A DNA stretch of 64,000 nucleotides from Ciona savignyi (GCA_000149265.1 CH003372.1:84663-148662); one strand, 5' to 3'; counted from the stretch's first letter, positions 26,201 to 35,311 are shown. The notes: generated by a model not told the origin, from the sequence alone. Translations and numbers: made by a program.

Positions 26201-26756
26201 AAAGAGGACAACACAACCTTTTACCTCCATTATAATCGAAGAGTCATTACCCACACGAGGATTAAACTTCCTAAACTCAGCGATCTCGCTTGGATTTGAA
26301 CCAATGAAGTAAATGATCAAACTGAACGGTGCAAGGAATAACTGCAAAATTGTTTAAACTCTGGTTAAATTTCTTTCTTTTGGCTATATAACAAACAAAA
26401 AGGTTAGATACCAATCAAATTTTTGTTCTTTGGATGGGACATGGTTTATTTATCCGTGAGTGGGAAAACCAAGGGGGTTAACACAAGGGCATCAGATCAC
26501 CTCGGAATCAACATGCAAGAACATCTCTAGTACAAAAATGATTATAAATAATGTTCATTGGTTTAAGTTTTGCTCTTTAACTCTGTACATTACAATTTTA
26601 CACAGCAACAATCTTTTTAAATGATATTTCCCATCAATGATTACACACCAAATTCACATCAATAATTACCGCATAAATTGCCAAGATTGAGTATACGATG
26701 AGCTGGTAACGACCAAAGCTTCCAACAACCTTGGTGTACGCGTCTTCTACATCCAT
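11213..26756 (-). CDS. SLC22-family organic ion transporter, copy B
   Basis: Minus-strand gene with exons at 26670-26756, 26225-26341, 25744-25873, 23837-24001, 22725-22854, 21623-21726, 20812-20923, 19948-20088, a missing exon, 15001-15182, 14231-14449 and 11213-11257. The phases of the visible exons join without a break up to the missing one. The product is a 12-helix MFS carrier of the plasma membrane. Seen: start [16 protein letters not shown], loop [15 protein letters not shown], signature [14 protein letters not shown], cytoplasmic loop with [19 protein letters not shown], the [15 protein letters not shown] motif of helices 10-11, and C-terminal [15 protein letters not shown] followed by an acidic tail ending DEDEDIF. 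The exon between 19948 and 15182 (helices 8-9) is not visible and may lie in the 15616-16534 gap. ATG 26756 follows TTTCAG directly, so a 5' UTR exon is likely. Substrate unknown. Confidence 0.92.
11265..12338. repeat. 27-bp minisatellite (gttggaatgaatcagtgtgaatataat)n
   Basis: About 39 units with small deletions. The 27-bp length gives long repetitive frames on both strands (MNQCEYNVG repeats on plus); not coding. Fills the 3' end of the last intron of SLC22-B. Confidence 0.95.
12352..12560 (-). repeat. tRNA-like SINE, partial
   Basis: Tail and body between two minisatellites in the last intron of SLC22-B. Confidence 0.75.
12690..14229. repeat. 60-bp minisatellite resembling a LINE 3' end
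   Basis: About 25 units of 60 bp, each with catggcctacattcctggtc, ccagtgctaccatggaccca and cccatactaatgtaatgtat. The last few units are shortened. The right edge is the 5' splice site of SLC22-B exon 14231-14449: the donor GTATACATTGCATTACATTA is the first unit read on the minus strand. The unit resembles the 3' end of the LOA-like LINE at 51500-51556. Confidence 0.93.
14231..14449 (-). CDS. SLC22-B penultimate exon (helices 11-12 and C-terminus)
   Basis: 219 nt, phase 0. Encodes a membrane segment, [17 protein letters not shown], and a basic tail [10 protein letters not shown]. Confidence 0.92.
14488..14775 (-). repeat. tRNA-like SINE, nearly full length
   Basis: Tail gtaggatatttatctttatc to head caacctttcggattc. 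Confidence 0.8.
15001..15182 (-). CDS. SLC22-B exon with helix 10 motif
   Basis: Encodes [20 protein letters not shown], then [20 protein letters not shown] and an Arg-containing loop; donor CTG|GTGAGT. Start is 15180 or 15182 (two adjacent AGs). Confidence 0.92.
15233..15478 (+). repeat. tRNA-like SINE, good body
   Basis: From ttgcaggttcagaactagtc to gggataaacatgaatatcct. Well preserved. Confidence 0.88.
15616..16534. other. assembly gap (919 N)
   Basis: Run of N. Hides the left end of the THAP transposon and possibly the missing SLC22-B exon for helices 8-9. Confidence 1.
16535..18733. mobile_element. Kolobok-like THAP transposon, left end in gap
   Basis: Long terminal inverted repeats of several hundred bp: 16535-16973 matches the reverse complement of about 18156-18595. 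The right end reads acttcagttcccct followed by TTAA (18734-18737) and then a SINE. The same ends bound the element at 31086-35307. Between the repeats is a THAP-domain coding remnant. Lies in SLC22-B between exons 19948-20088 and 15001-15182. Confidence 0.85.
17257..17675 (+). pseudogene. THAP-domain transposon protein, remnant
   Basis: An open frame 17292-17675 encodes a THAP zinc finger: CFAPGC, then [24 protein letters not shown] (second zinc pair) and VPTIF. THAP domains bind DNA and occur in P-element, Kolobok and related transposases. The likely start at 17257 ([12 protein letters not shown]) runs into a stop before the finger, so a frameshift separates them. The catalytic part is absent. 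Same protein as at 33950-34460. Confidence 0.8.
18738..18842 (-). repeat. tRNA-like SINE, head half
   Basis: Starts agtgccttgcccaaggacac right after the TTAA, so the THAP element inserted into this SINE. The tRNA-like head follows (gcaacccttcgactgaaagg). Confidence 0.85.
18843..19327. other. AT-rich intron of SLC22-B
   Basis: No exon or repeat recognised. Confidence 0.5.
19328..19945. repeat. 31-bp minisatellite (tactatgtaaactatataaa gatatatcctg)n
   Basis: About 20 units, very uniform to about 19720 and more diverged toward the exon. The right-most unit is the 5' splice site of exon 19948-20088: the donor GTATGTCTTTATGTAGTTTA is a diverged repeat unit on the minus strand. Confidence 0.95.
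19948..20088 (-). CDS. SLC22-B exon 8 (helices 7-8)
   Basis: 141 nt, phase 2 in and out. Encodes [19 protein letters not shown], then [17 protein letters not shown]. Confidence 0.92.
20089..20811. other. AT-rich intron of SLC22-B
   Basis: Loose duplication of a segment with tttataaaattacacattga near 20560 and 20665. No gene seen. Confidence 0.45.
20812..20923 (-). CDS. SLC22-B exon 7 (cytoplasmic loop)
   Basis: 112 nt. Encodes [20 protein letters not shown], then [18 protein letters not shown], the run-in to helix 7. Confidence 0.92.
21313..21560. mobile_element. hAT-like terminal fragment
   Basis: Begins cagtggttctcaaacttttt, a terminus typical of hAT elements. No matching right end was found. 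Confidence 0.4.
21623..21726 (-). CDS. SLC22-B exon 6 (ESPRWL signature)
   Basis: 104 nt. [20 protein letters not shown] and onward; donor CTG|GTATGT. Confidence 0.93.
21780..22240 (-). repeat. cluster of partial tRNA-like SINEs
   Basis: Pieces at about 21780-21890 and 21900-21975, plus a better copy at 22040-22240 ending ctagctagctaccaaaac. Likely repeated insertion or local duplication. Confidence 0.7.
22316..22440 (+). repeat. tRNA-like SINE, partial
   Basis: Body from tccttggacaatgcacttag to ctccggtaacc. Confidence 0.65.
22725..22854 (-). CDS. SLC22-B exon 5 (helices 5-6)
   Basis: 130 nt after CACAG. Encodes [30 protein letters not shown] and VIPLIAL. Confidence 0.92.
22944..23140 (-). 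repeat. tRNA-like SINE, good body
   Basis: Tail through gccttgcccaaggac. Confidence 0.85.
23270..23470 (+). repeat. tRNA-like SINE, partial
   Basis: gcaagtagctttacagacat through ttttccattcttggaaacat. Confidence 0.7.
23647..23829. mobile_element. short hAT-type MITE at an exon edge
   Basis: Starts cagtggtgggcaacttctct and ends gcatgttacccatgtctg; it is the same family as 32319-33022. Flanks AATTAACC and TACTAACC look like a diverged 8-bp duplication. Its right end lies about five bases from the 5' splice site of SLC22-B exon 4. Confidence 0.7.
23837..24001 (-). CDS. SLC22-B exon 4 (helices 3-4)
   Basis: 165 nt, phase 1 in and out. [20 protein letters not shown], a Gly-rich helix, then [12 protein letters not shown]. 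Confidence 0.92.
24002..25743. other. AT-rich intron 3 of SLC22-B
   Basis: About 1.7 kb with runs of A and T and no recognised exon or element. Confidence 0.5.
25744..25873 (-). CDS. SLC22-B exon 3 (helix 2, MFS loop)
   Basis: 130 nt. Encodes [20 protein letters not shown] and [12 protein letters not shown]. Confidence 0.93.
25984..26075 (-). repeat. tRNA-like SINE, fragment
   Basis: Middle block from ttcacacgttccttcaattt to gggttcaggcaatgtct. Confidence 0.6.
26225..26341 (-). CDS. SLC22-B exon 2 (extracellular loop)
   Basis: 117 nt, phase 0. Encodes [20 protein letters not shown] and [13 protein letters not shown]; the N-D-S sequon is a possible glycosylation site. Confidence 0.88.
26440..26506 (-). 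repeat. tRNA-like SINE, tail fragment
   Basis: Short piece with ccaagggggttaacac. Confidence 0.6.
26670..26756 (-). CDS. SLC22-B exon 1 (start codon)
   Basis: 29 codons from ATG 26756, which follows a TTTCAG acceptor; donor G|GTAATT. Confidence 0.88.
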
Positions 26757-26829
26757 CTGAAAGCCACTGTTTTGTTCTAAAAAATTTATCATAAAACAGT
26801 AAAATATGGAGTAGTAATATAATTTTAAA

Positions 26830-26929
26830 NNNNNNNNNNNNNNNNNNNNNNNNNNNNNNNNNNNNNNNNNNNNNNNNNNNNNNNNNNNNNNNNNNNNNNN
26901 NNNNNNNNNNNNNNNNNNNNNNNNNNNNN
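26830..26929. other. assembly gap (100 N)
   Basis: Exactly 100 N, the usual placeholder for a gap of unknown size. Confidence 1.
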
Positions 26930-27846
26930 CCTTTTGTCCCTACAAAGTAACTAGTTAAGCCGGGTAGCGGAGTAGGTACTTCTAATTACTACAAGATCGC
27001 TTAGATCTACTGGATCTCTTAGATCACACACTTGGATTCTCCCACATTGCATTTTTTAAATCCCGAATATAAAACATAAATATTCTATTCTAAACCATTA
27101 TTACTTTTAAATATCATTCTAAAAGATAAAACGATCAATTGAAAACGTAAATAAAATGAACTATAAGTAAAATGAACGTAAGTAAAATGAACTTACCGCT
27201 TTTTCACCTATTAACCAAAATTTTTCTCCTTTGATGGGTATTTTAGGTAAAAACCAGAAAATTTCCTTTTTGAGGATTGTTCTATTTTGGGTCCATAAAC
27301 AATTTAACCCTGTTACTGTAGGTGTGTTAGTCTTGAAAAGTACGAACTTGCATAGTTTGTAGAAATAAGTGACTTATTACCTATGTATCTTGATTAATTT
27401 GATTTGTGTACTAAGAAATATTACTCCGGCCCTAAAGATAAGTTAGGTTATTAAACGTCAGTAAATTTTAAAATCTTTATTTTTAAACTCGGGTTAAAGC
27501 ACTAATCTCTCTTTGCATCCGTATACACTCGTTGATGGGGAATGCCCTGGTTTATCAAGGGGGTTTTAAATAAGATCGTATTTATTAAAAAGTAAAAACT
27601 TGACTACAGGAGTTCAACCAATCATTCTCACGCCTGAGAAAACTTTTTCCATGCCCGAGAATATCATCTTAATACTGACGACGACGTGTTCTCTGCGTTT
27701 AAGCCAATTTCTGGTAGATTTTTGTTTTTCGATATCACGGAACTTAAAAGGACTATATTCATTTTAAATTTTAAAGAAAATGGGATAAAATAAATCTATA
27801 AAAAACATTTAAATTATACCAGTTTACTATAAAAAGTCGACTACCG
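26930..27846. other. intergenic, promoter-side of the 142-aa gene
   Basis: AT-rich. A stretch with attactacaagatcgcttag (26978-27000) resembles the inner inverted repeat at 31482. A possible TATA (ctataaaaaac) lies about 50 nt before ATG 27847. Confidence 0.4.
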
Positions 27847-29584
27847 ATGGAACCAGCGTTCCGGAACCGCTTGACCGACTACATGACGCGGGTCTCATAC
27901 CAACATTTCCAAAACATGGCCACTCGATTCTGCTGGAGCATGCGCCAGCTAGTGGAGGCGCCCGCGTCAAGTCACTCCGAGGTTTCACCGGTGAGTATTT
28001 GGACGGTTATATGGGAGCGTCGTGGGTGCGAAACTCAGCCGGTAATAATGCGTTGAACGATTGTGTCCGAATGGTTAATGTGACCGACACATATACCGAT
28101 TTATATATATATAAAAAAGGTTTTAGTGGCGAGCCCATAATGGGTTCGGAGAGCAGAGAATAATGCGTTCGTATGAACGATTGTGTGACTAAATAGTGCG
28201 CGCGACCAATGCATATATCGATTTAAATTTAAAAAACGATCTCTATGGCGAGCCTATCATGGGTTCGAAGTTAAGCCTGGTAAAACCAAAAAAAAATAAC
28301 GAATACCGTCTATTTTGTCCAACCAGTCAGTTGTGTCCTTATGCAAGGCACTTAATGGACATTGGCTTAACCCAGTGGATAATTGAGTTCTACCAAATTA
28401 AAGGAACGTCTGATTCGTACACAACAGACTGCAATAACACCGTTAACACGACGGTGGGTGTGAGGTGATATGACGATTGCCCGTGTGTTTGTGTTTTCCC
28501 ATTCACAGGGATAAACAGGATCAGGCCCGGTGCTAGGAACCGCGGGGCCCAATTAGAAATGTGATGGCGGGGCCCCTACTCTCCATAGCAAAATTTATGG
28601 GTGTTTATATATCAACCATATTCATTATGACGTAACAGGCAGACACAGAAATATTAATTTGACTTAGTTACGATGCATAACAAATTGATATTATGAGAAA
28701 GAATATTATTTTACGTTTCAGTAGTATTTTAAACCTCGTAATACAGAAAAACCCCCGCAAGCGCGGGGCCCATTCAAGGTGCGGGGCCCAATTTGATCTA
28801 ATCGGTCAAATGGGCCTAAAACCGGCCCTGAACAGGATCTAACATGTATAAGAACTTTAATTAATTTCCAACAAAGGAAACGCACGATAAAAACCTTAAT
28901 AAGCCACACCCATACCACTCCACTAACCCCTAATAAATATCCCAACCCCTAATACCCACTAGTAACCCCCTAACCCCCAATAACAATCCTATATCCCCAA
29001 ACCCAGGTTGTAATGCTACTCAACATGACACGTATGGTGGTGGACATAGTGGTGGCTGACCAGACCAGACAAGCTGTCAATAATGTCCTGGACTTCTCGA
29101 CGCGCTTTGTGACGCAATTGGTGCAGGAAACTTGGCAAAGTTGGGTAAGTTCACCTGCTAATTTCGTCGGCTTTCAACCTTATTATATCCTCGACAACTA
29201 ATTTGCACTGAATAGGATAATTATAGCGGGTTTAATGTTGTTTAAAATACTGTATTTTGAAGCGTTACCTATGGCAATGAGCGCGAGGTGATCTGACGAT
29301 TGCTTGAATGAGAAAACTCCTTGCATTTTCTCATTCATGAATATAAACATGAATATCCAATCGTCCAACATTGTAGTAAGACTTTCCCGCTTGTATATCG
29401 CCCATCAACCACCCACAATTACCCCCCTCCCCTACAGGACGCCATACTTGACCAGCTACTTGCCGCCGAAGTCGAACTTGCCGAGGTCACCCCTTTATCG
29501 GAGGCTTCAGGGGGAATACCCCAGCCCCCTATATCGCCCAGGAAATCCCCGCGGGTTACGGGGACCGACAACGAACTGGACTAG
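27847..29584 (+). CDS. three-exon gene, unrecognised 142-aa protein
   Basis: Exons 27847-27990, 29007-29144 and 29438-29584, all phase 0. Junctions are CACCG|GTGAGT, CCCAG|GTT, TTGG|GTAAGT and CTACAG|GAC. The product starts MEPAFRNRLTDYMTRVSYQH, has amphipathic helices rich in hydrophobic residues through exon 2 (LDFSTRFVTQLVQETW), then an acidic/Pro-Ser tail (PISPRKSPRV) ending NELD. GC content and codon use stand out from the AT-rich flanks, which supports real coding. No signal peptide or classic domain seen. The sequence upstream of the ATG stays open back to a possible CAG acceptor near 27819, so a longer N-terminus is possible. I do not recognise the family. Confidence 0.7.
28044..28275. 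repeat. imperfect direct duplication of about 115 bp
   Basis: Two related blocks containing gaacgattgtgt, catatatcgattta and ggcgagcc(t/c)atmatgggttcg, in intron 1 of the 142-aa gene. Confidence 0.6.
28322..28513 (+). repeat. tRNA-like SINE carrying a hAT MITE
   Basis: Body through ttttcccattcacagggata. Its tail is interrupted by the element at 28522-28830. Confidence 0.8.
28522..28830. mobile_element. 309-bp hAT-type MITE with 8-bp duplication
   Basis: Ends caggcccggtgctagg and aaccggccctg are imperfect inverted repeats. Perfect AACAGGAT duplication at 28514-28521 and 28831-28838. Unusually GC-rich ends (ggggccc repeats). No coding. Confidence 0.9.
29282..29372 (+). repeat. tRNA-like SINE, tail fragment
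   Basis: gagcgcgaggtgatctgacg then a short tail. Confidence 0.55.
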
Positions 29585-29654
29585 TTTAACTAAAAAGGTG
29601 AGAAATCGATGAAACTCGTCCGTATGTTGCATAGCTTGCTGACGGTCGCGTCCG

Positions 29655-29880
29655 TATTTATCCGTCACACGAATACTTTTCATCCGTCATACGAATACTT
29701 TTCATCCGTCACACGAATACTTTTTATCCGTCACACGAATACTTTTTATCCGTCACACGAACACTTTTTTATCCGTCACACGAACACTTTTTTATCCGTC
29801 ACACGAATACATTTTTATCCGTCACACGAATACTTTTCATCCGTCACACGAATACATTTTTATCCGTCACACGAATACGA
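29655..29880. repeat. 22-bp minisatellite (atccgtcacacgaatacttttt)n
   Basis: About ten units just downstream of the 142-aa gene stop, with variants in the T-run. Confidence 0.93.
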
Positions 29881-31081
29881 TTTTAAGATGAAACGCCTGG
29901 TAAAAAAAACGGAAATATGAAAAATCAAGCGTGGAAATTTTAATTCTGTACGTTTTTCTTTTCTCTCTCCCGTTTAAAACAAGTTTATTTTCCGCAGAGA
30001 AATCTATGCTGCTTATACATGGGGCGGGTCCTCATTTATACAACATCCTGGATGTCAAAACTGCGATTTTTTTACGTCCGCCAGACGTCGTCAGAGAGCA
30101 AACGCACAAGCAATCCGTCAGAGTCGCTCAATCCGTAATTTCTTCAAGAAAAAGTTCCAATTTATAATTTAATCGTTTTATGCCAACTTTTTACCCACTG
30201 CGTCACACACGAAGTACCAACCTATATACAACCCCTACTTGTGCAAATAATAAGCCTTACATAACTAAACAATCGGCAAAATGCACAAATTATCTGCCGG
30301 TGTATTACACAACATATGATAGCGGCTTTATTGGTGCTGAAACTGCGAATAAATACCGGTTTTTCCCTATACTGATCATTCTTTCCCTACTGATCTCAGT
30401 TTGGGAAATTCCCCGCGCCATACCTATTCGGATATTTGTGTTTACGCCTCGGTACTTCTGTAACAACCCTTTTCTACTCTTCTCTTTATTTATTCCTAAG
30501 AATTTTCGATCGTTCGAAAATCATATGTTCCAACTATGGTGCAAAGTCTGTAAGTTTTTCTGTGAATCGTTTCAAACCTGTGAGCACTGTGGTCCTTTAC
30601 ATTGTGCTTTGTATTAAACCGTTGCTTCCGATAAGTTGCGGGTTTTATTGGTAGTATTTGCTTGGTGGGATGTTTATTTAAGTGAACAATCCCCCGTTTT
30701 ATGCTAGGGTCGAAATGCAGGTTTATCATCGTGGTGGGTTATCGCACGGGAAATCGTCAGATCACCTCGCGCCGACCGTCGGGTCAGACAGCATAGTGAA
30801 GAGCGATTGTGCGGTGCTCATTAAGGTTAAATAAAGTATCGGATGGGCGTTTGAAACTGTTATTTTTAAGAATTTGGAGGTTAAACGGTCTTTTTAAAAA
30901 CGAATCGAGTTAAGCTATAGTGGAGCAGTGCTTTGTGATATAAGGATGTTGATTTTGCATCTGCTAGCTGTTTTGTTGGGAAAAAGTTGCCGATGTACGA
31001 AGGGGTATGGGCTTAAAAATTTGAAAGGCTCAAGAGTTTAAGTTGCAGATCTAAACTTCAATTTTACATTGTGGAGAAATC
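29881..31081. other. intergenic, no gene recognised
   Basis: Open frames here show no domain or exon pattern. A SINE scrap lies at about 30735-30785. Confidence 0.4.
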
Positions 31082-31260
31082 TTAAAGGGGAACTGAAGTC
31101 GATTTTAAGAATATCTTAATAAATGGAAAAAAATACGCTGATTTCAAAAATCAAATCAGTTTCTTCCAATATTTTTTGTTAAAAAGTTATGAGCAGATAT
31201 GTATTTCATTTTATGTTGGGGAATTTCCCGTATTACGTCATTGACGTTGTTGAGATTTCG

Positions 31261-32147
31261 GGTAAGCACTTAATGTACATCAAACTGAGGCTACAGCTGA
31301 TCGACATTTGTGACGTCACTGAGTCGCTTGTCGGAACTCCTGGTGTGTTGTGCGTAATTTTTTTAAATCTTTTTTTCTTTTTTTAGGCCGATTCTCTTCT
31401 TTTCAAACTGTATATCGGCAAAGATGATTTTAAAACCACATCTCCTTGATCAATATCCAGAAAATTCACAAATTAAAGGGTGCCTCTAAATACTACGGGA
31501 TCGCTTGGAGCGCTTGATTCACTTAGATTGCTATGGAAAGTAATTCTCACCCTGTCCCTAACACTAATCTCAACCCCAGAACTAACTTTAACCCCAACCC
31601 TAACATTAATATTATAGCTTTTGTAATTACGAAGTATAGTAAGCGATCCATGCAATCCAAGCGATCCTGTAGTATTTAGAGGTAGGCTACCGCAAATTTA
31701 ATACCGGTATTATATCAATACCAATGCACAATAACCCCATGGTTGACTGATTGGGTTAGGATTGGTGTTCAGGTAGAGATTAGCGTTAGGGTTGGGGTTC
31801 AGGCTTAGAGTTAGTTTTCACGCAAATAGTGTGTGCAGTTTCATAGAATAAATAGTGTGTGTAGTGCATAGACTAAGCACACCACTGAATACCCAGCATT
31901 TGGTTTAGCACCCATCACATTTCGAAATGTTTTAAAATCTTCATACAGAAGCGCGCTAGATATATACCGGTAGATATAATCCACAATACACCATGTGTTT
32001 CCACAAGTTACTTGTCGTTTCGCATGAACAACTCTCTCCTAGGAAAAAAATTACCCATAATACATCAGGAGTTCCCATAAGCTACTGTATGACGTCACAA
32101 ATATCGATCAGCTGTAGCCTCAGTTTGATGTACATTAAGTGCTTACC
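31261..32147. mobile_element. 887-bp MITE with 9-bp duplication (Mutator-like?)
   Basis: Perfect GAGATTTCG duplication at 31252-31260 and 32148-32156. Inverted ends ggtaagcacttaatgtacat and atgtacattaagtgcttacc continue for about 55 bp and include TGACGTCA. The 9-bp duplication suggests a Mutator-like origin. It splits the left inverted repeat of the Kolobok-like element; the intact repeat is visible at 16555 and 35150. Confidence 0.9.
31478..31690. repeat. inner inverted repeat (possible nested MITE)
   Basis: cctctaaatactacgggatc at 31483 pairs with gatcctgtagtatttagagg near 31662. Between them is a ccctaac-rich core. Target duplication not clear. Confidence 0.6.
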
Positions 32148-32318
32148 GAGATTTCGTGCCTATATGCGTTGTATACAATCATGTGCCAGTTTCGAGGTAA
32201 ATTAGTAACAGAAGCGCCTGCTGGAGCGTGATATTTTCGTTTTTTATGAACACTTAGCATAACACTTGCCATATAGCCTAACTGAACCAATGTACGCGCG
32301 TGACAGCTTCCCTTAACC

Positions 32319-33022
32319 CAGGGATGGGCAACTTCTCTAGTCGGCGGGCCAGATGTGGGAAAATGAAGTCCTTGGTGGGCCGAATTATTAGATGAATAAT
32401 ATCAGTAAATTATGGCCATAGTTTTCATGTTTCGTCAAATAAGGACGACTCATGTTGTACTCTTTTAACACCGCAACACTCTGACCATACATAAACATAC
32501 TGCTTTGTTGCCAACCTTTGTAAAAAATACTTCGGTATCCAATCTTTGTTAAATGCTCGAAACAGTTTTTTTCAAACTTACGCTTCTTAGGATATTCCAT
32601 GGTTAATAATCCTTAATAACTTATATAATACATTTATATTTAGATTTAAATATAACTGATAACATCTAAAGAAAAACTAACCCTAACTTCCACGTTGTTA
32701 CACAGTACCCAGTAGTCGGGGATGTTTACAACGCTCTCTGCTTTGACCTTATGTTGTTTCTTTAAAAAGTGTGCGAACACAATTGTTTGTTCACTAAGGT
32801 TATTGTTTATTTTACCAGCTCGCATTAACAGTGCGGTAAGAGTAGAGTGATAGACACCTTTTAGTAATGATGCGTCGGACCACATTACAGAGTGTGGTTG
32901 GGTACAGACAGCGGGCCGGACCTGGGCCACATTACAGGTTATTGTTAGATACAGTCTGGGGGCCGGTGAAAATCCCTTCACGGGCCGGTCCTGGCCCGCG
33001 GGCCGTATGTTGCCCACCCCTG
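32319..33022 (-). mobile_element. 704-bp internally deleted hAT element
   Basis: Perfect CCTTAACC duplication at 32311-32318 and 33023-33030. Ends cagggatgggcaact and gttgcccacccctg. Inside, a minus-strand remnant at 32388-32600 (EYPKKRKFEKN, AVLKEYNMSRPYLTKHENYG) matches the N-terminal zinc-finger part of the hAT transposase at 39140-39823, so it is a shortened relative of that family. Confidence 0.9.
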
Positions 33023-33522
33023 CCTTAACCGGTCATTCAGGCCTGCACGGTCCTGGACCTAAGCTGAATGCTGAGGTATGCAGGTCTCGTATTTAAATGA
33101 CTTTAGAACAATAAGTCTTAGCAATTTATATCATAAATCATAAAAGTGAGGACAAAACAAAAAAACTAGAACAGGAGGCAGTAAACTGTAACTGCCAGCA
33201 ATTTATAGAAATAAACCAGCCATCAATCAAAGATTAGACTATGCGGTGGGAACAGCATATTTCTTTTATAATTGTTTCTTTTCAATATATAGCCATAATC
33301 TGTAACGTAGACTAGCAATGATATTATCAACCCCTAGGCTACAAACTAAGAAATTTGGTATACATATACATAGGAGTTTTAACAAATTACTTTTGTTCTA
33401 TTGATTTCTAGAGTAAATTTAAGTTAATGTTGTAACACTAAAATGGATGACAGTTTTCAGCATTCTGGCATGGATAAAAGAAGTTTTATTGTACACAATA
33501 AAACAACACAAATTCAAAGTTG

Positions 33523-34460
33523 TTACAGGCAGTGTAAATAGACAATCAATTTAACGCCTTCAATAGCATTGAAATTATCACTGTTGGATGATTCGCTTGA
33601 CTTTGATGATGAAGACTGTGATGATGGTACATATTCACTTATTTTGCTCACATTTAACTCAGTATGAGAGCTACTCCCCACTGAAGATGCAATTTCATCA
33701 CTATATGACACCAGAGATCCTGTGGTACTTATTTCTACAGAGCTGGTTTCTTCCATTTCAGATACTTCAGCTTCCTACAAATGAATTATTTAAATATCAA
33801 TTTTAACACTGCAATAAAAGAATACCGTAATTCAAAAACACTATAAGACTGAACATACTTCAGAATCAGCTGGTTTAGATTGAGATGTATCACTAGGTGT
33901 AGGTGGAAAAGTTGGCCTCAACAAAGACTCTATGACAAGGTATTTTTCCTTAGCCTGAATTAAAATGAATTTTTGAAAAACGGCATAAGTGGCTGCATGA
34001 CAAAAAATGTAAATAGCACATACCTCCATTTGACAAAAACTCTCTTTTTATACCATTTTTCCTGTACGAAATTCCGCTTGATGTACTGGGTTGATTACTA
34101 TGTTTAAAATCATAATCAGAAAAATTAAAAATTGTTGGAACTGCATTTTTCACCAAGCGGTTTGTTTTCATCATCTTGGCTACTCCATTGCAGTCAAATA
34201 CAATTTTACTATGATAATCCTTGTCACAAAAATGTGCTCTACACACTGCGGTTCTTTTTCCAGGTAGTTTAGAACGCTTGCATTGTTGTATCCATTGCTT
34301 CATCTGTTTTTTGTCGCTGTGAGGAAATCGATGGAAGTGCACAGGTGGATTGGAATTTTGTGTGCATTAATAGAAATTTGTACATCTCGGAGCAAAACTA
34401 TATGCTCTAATCACTCTTCTTTCCTTCTCAATGGCTTCCTTTACTTTGTAAACTTTAGGC
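33523..34460 (-). pseudogene. THAP-domain transposon gene, broken
   Basis: Start MPKVYKVKEAIEKERRVIRA near 34460. The frame is then lost before the finger, which continues in 33950-34342 with FHRFPHSDKK, CRAHFCDKDY and AVPTIF. The first zinc ligand of the copy at 17292 is Ser here (SFAPRC). A Ser-rich acidic stretch (33523-33756, e.g. SSQSSSSKSSESSNSDN) may be a downstream exon. No catalytic domain. Confidence 0.75.
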
Positions 34461-35311
34461 ATTTTACAACATCTAATAAAAAGAACTGAATTGGAAAAGT
34501 GGTATATTCTTATTAACTTATTTGGGTAGTTAGGTAGAGGTTTATTATATATATTCTTCACTTACGTATCTGAGTGCTTGCTGTGTACTTATTGTCGGAC
34601 TACACATCGGCTATTGTGGATTAACTGGTTTATGCAATAAGTGGTATTCTTAACCAGTAGGCTAATGCACAGTTTTAATAACAGCATACATTAAATGCAC
34701 CACATACACAGCAGCAAAACATTATACAAACAGCCAAGGTAAACCATGAAAGAAATAGGCTGTTCCCACCGCATAGTCTAGCCTTTGCTTAATGGCTGTA
34801 TTTCTATAAATTGCTGGCAGTTACAGTTTAATGTATTCTGTTCTAGTTTTTTTGTTCTGTCTTCACTTTATGATATAAATTGCTAAGAATTATTATTCTT
34901 AAGTCATTTAAATACGAGAAATGTATACCTCAGCATTCAGCTTAGGTCCAGGACCGTGCAGGCCTGAATGACCGGTTAAGGTAAGCTGTCACGCGCGTAC
35001 ATTGGTTCAGTTAGGCTATATGACAAGTGTTATGCTAAGTCTCCATAAAAAAACAAAAATATCACGCCCCTGCAGGCGCTTCTGTTACTAATTCACCTCT
35101 AAACAGGCACATAATTGTATACAACGCATATAGGCACGAAATCTCAACAACGTCAATGACGTAATACGGGAAATCCCCTAACATAAAATGCATATCTGCT
35201 AATAACTTTTTAACAAAAAAAAATTGGAAGAAACTGATTTGATTTTTGAAATCAGCGTATTTTTTTCCATTTATTAAGATATTCCTAAAATTGACTTCAG
35301 TTCCCCTTTAA

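Larger units (their letters stand above)
31086..35307 (-). mobile_element. Kolobok-like THAP transposon, 4.2 kb, TTAA duplication
   Basis: Flanked by TTAA (31082-31085 and 35308-35311). Ends aggggaactgaagt and acttcagttcccct open long inverted repeats of several hundred bp. Carries two younger insertions (31261-32147 and 32319-33022), both in the left repeat, and a broken THAP-domain gene on the minus strand. TTAA duplication with a THAP domain fits the Kolobok superfamily as known; no catalytic domain is visible, so the element is non-autonomous. Confidence 0.88.

Noticed and set aside
29304-29612. Alternative 102-codon frame over exon 3 of the 142-aa gene
   Set aside because: Runs through the intron and a SINE scrap; the other frame joins in phase with exons 1 and 2.
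30180-30617. 145-codon open frame
   Set aside because: No domain, no splice pattern and composition like the surrounding AT-rich DNA.
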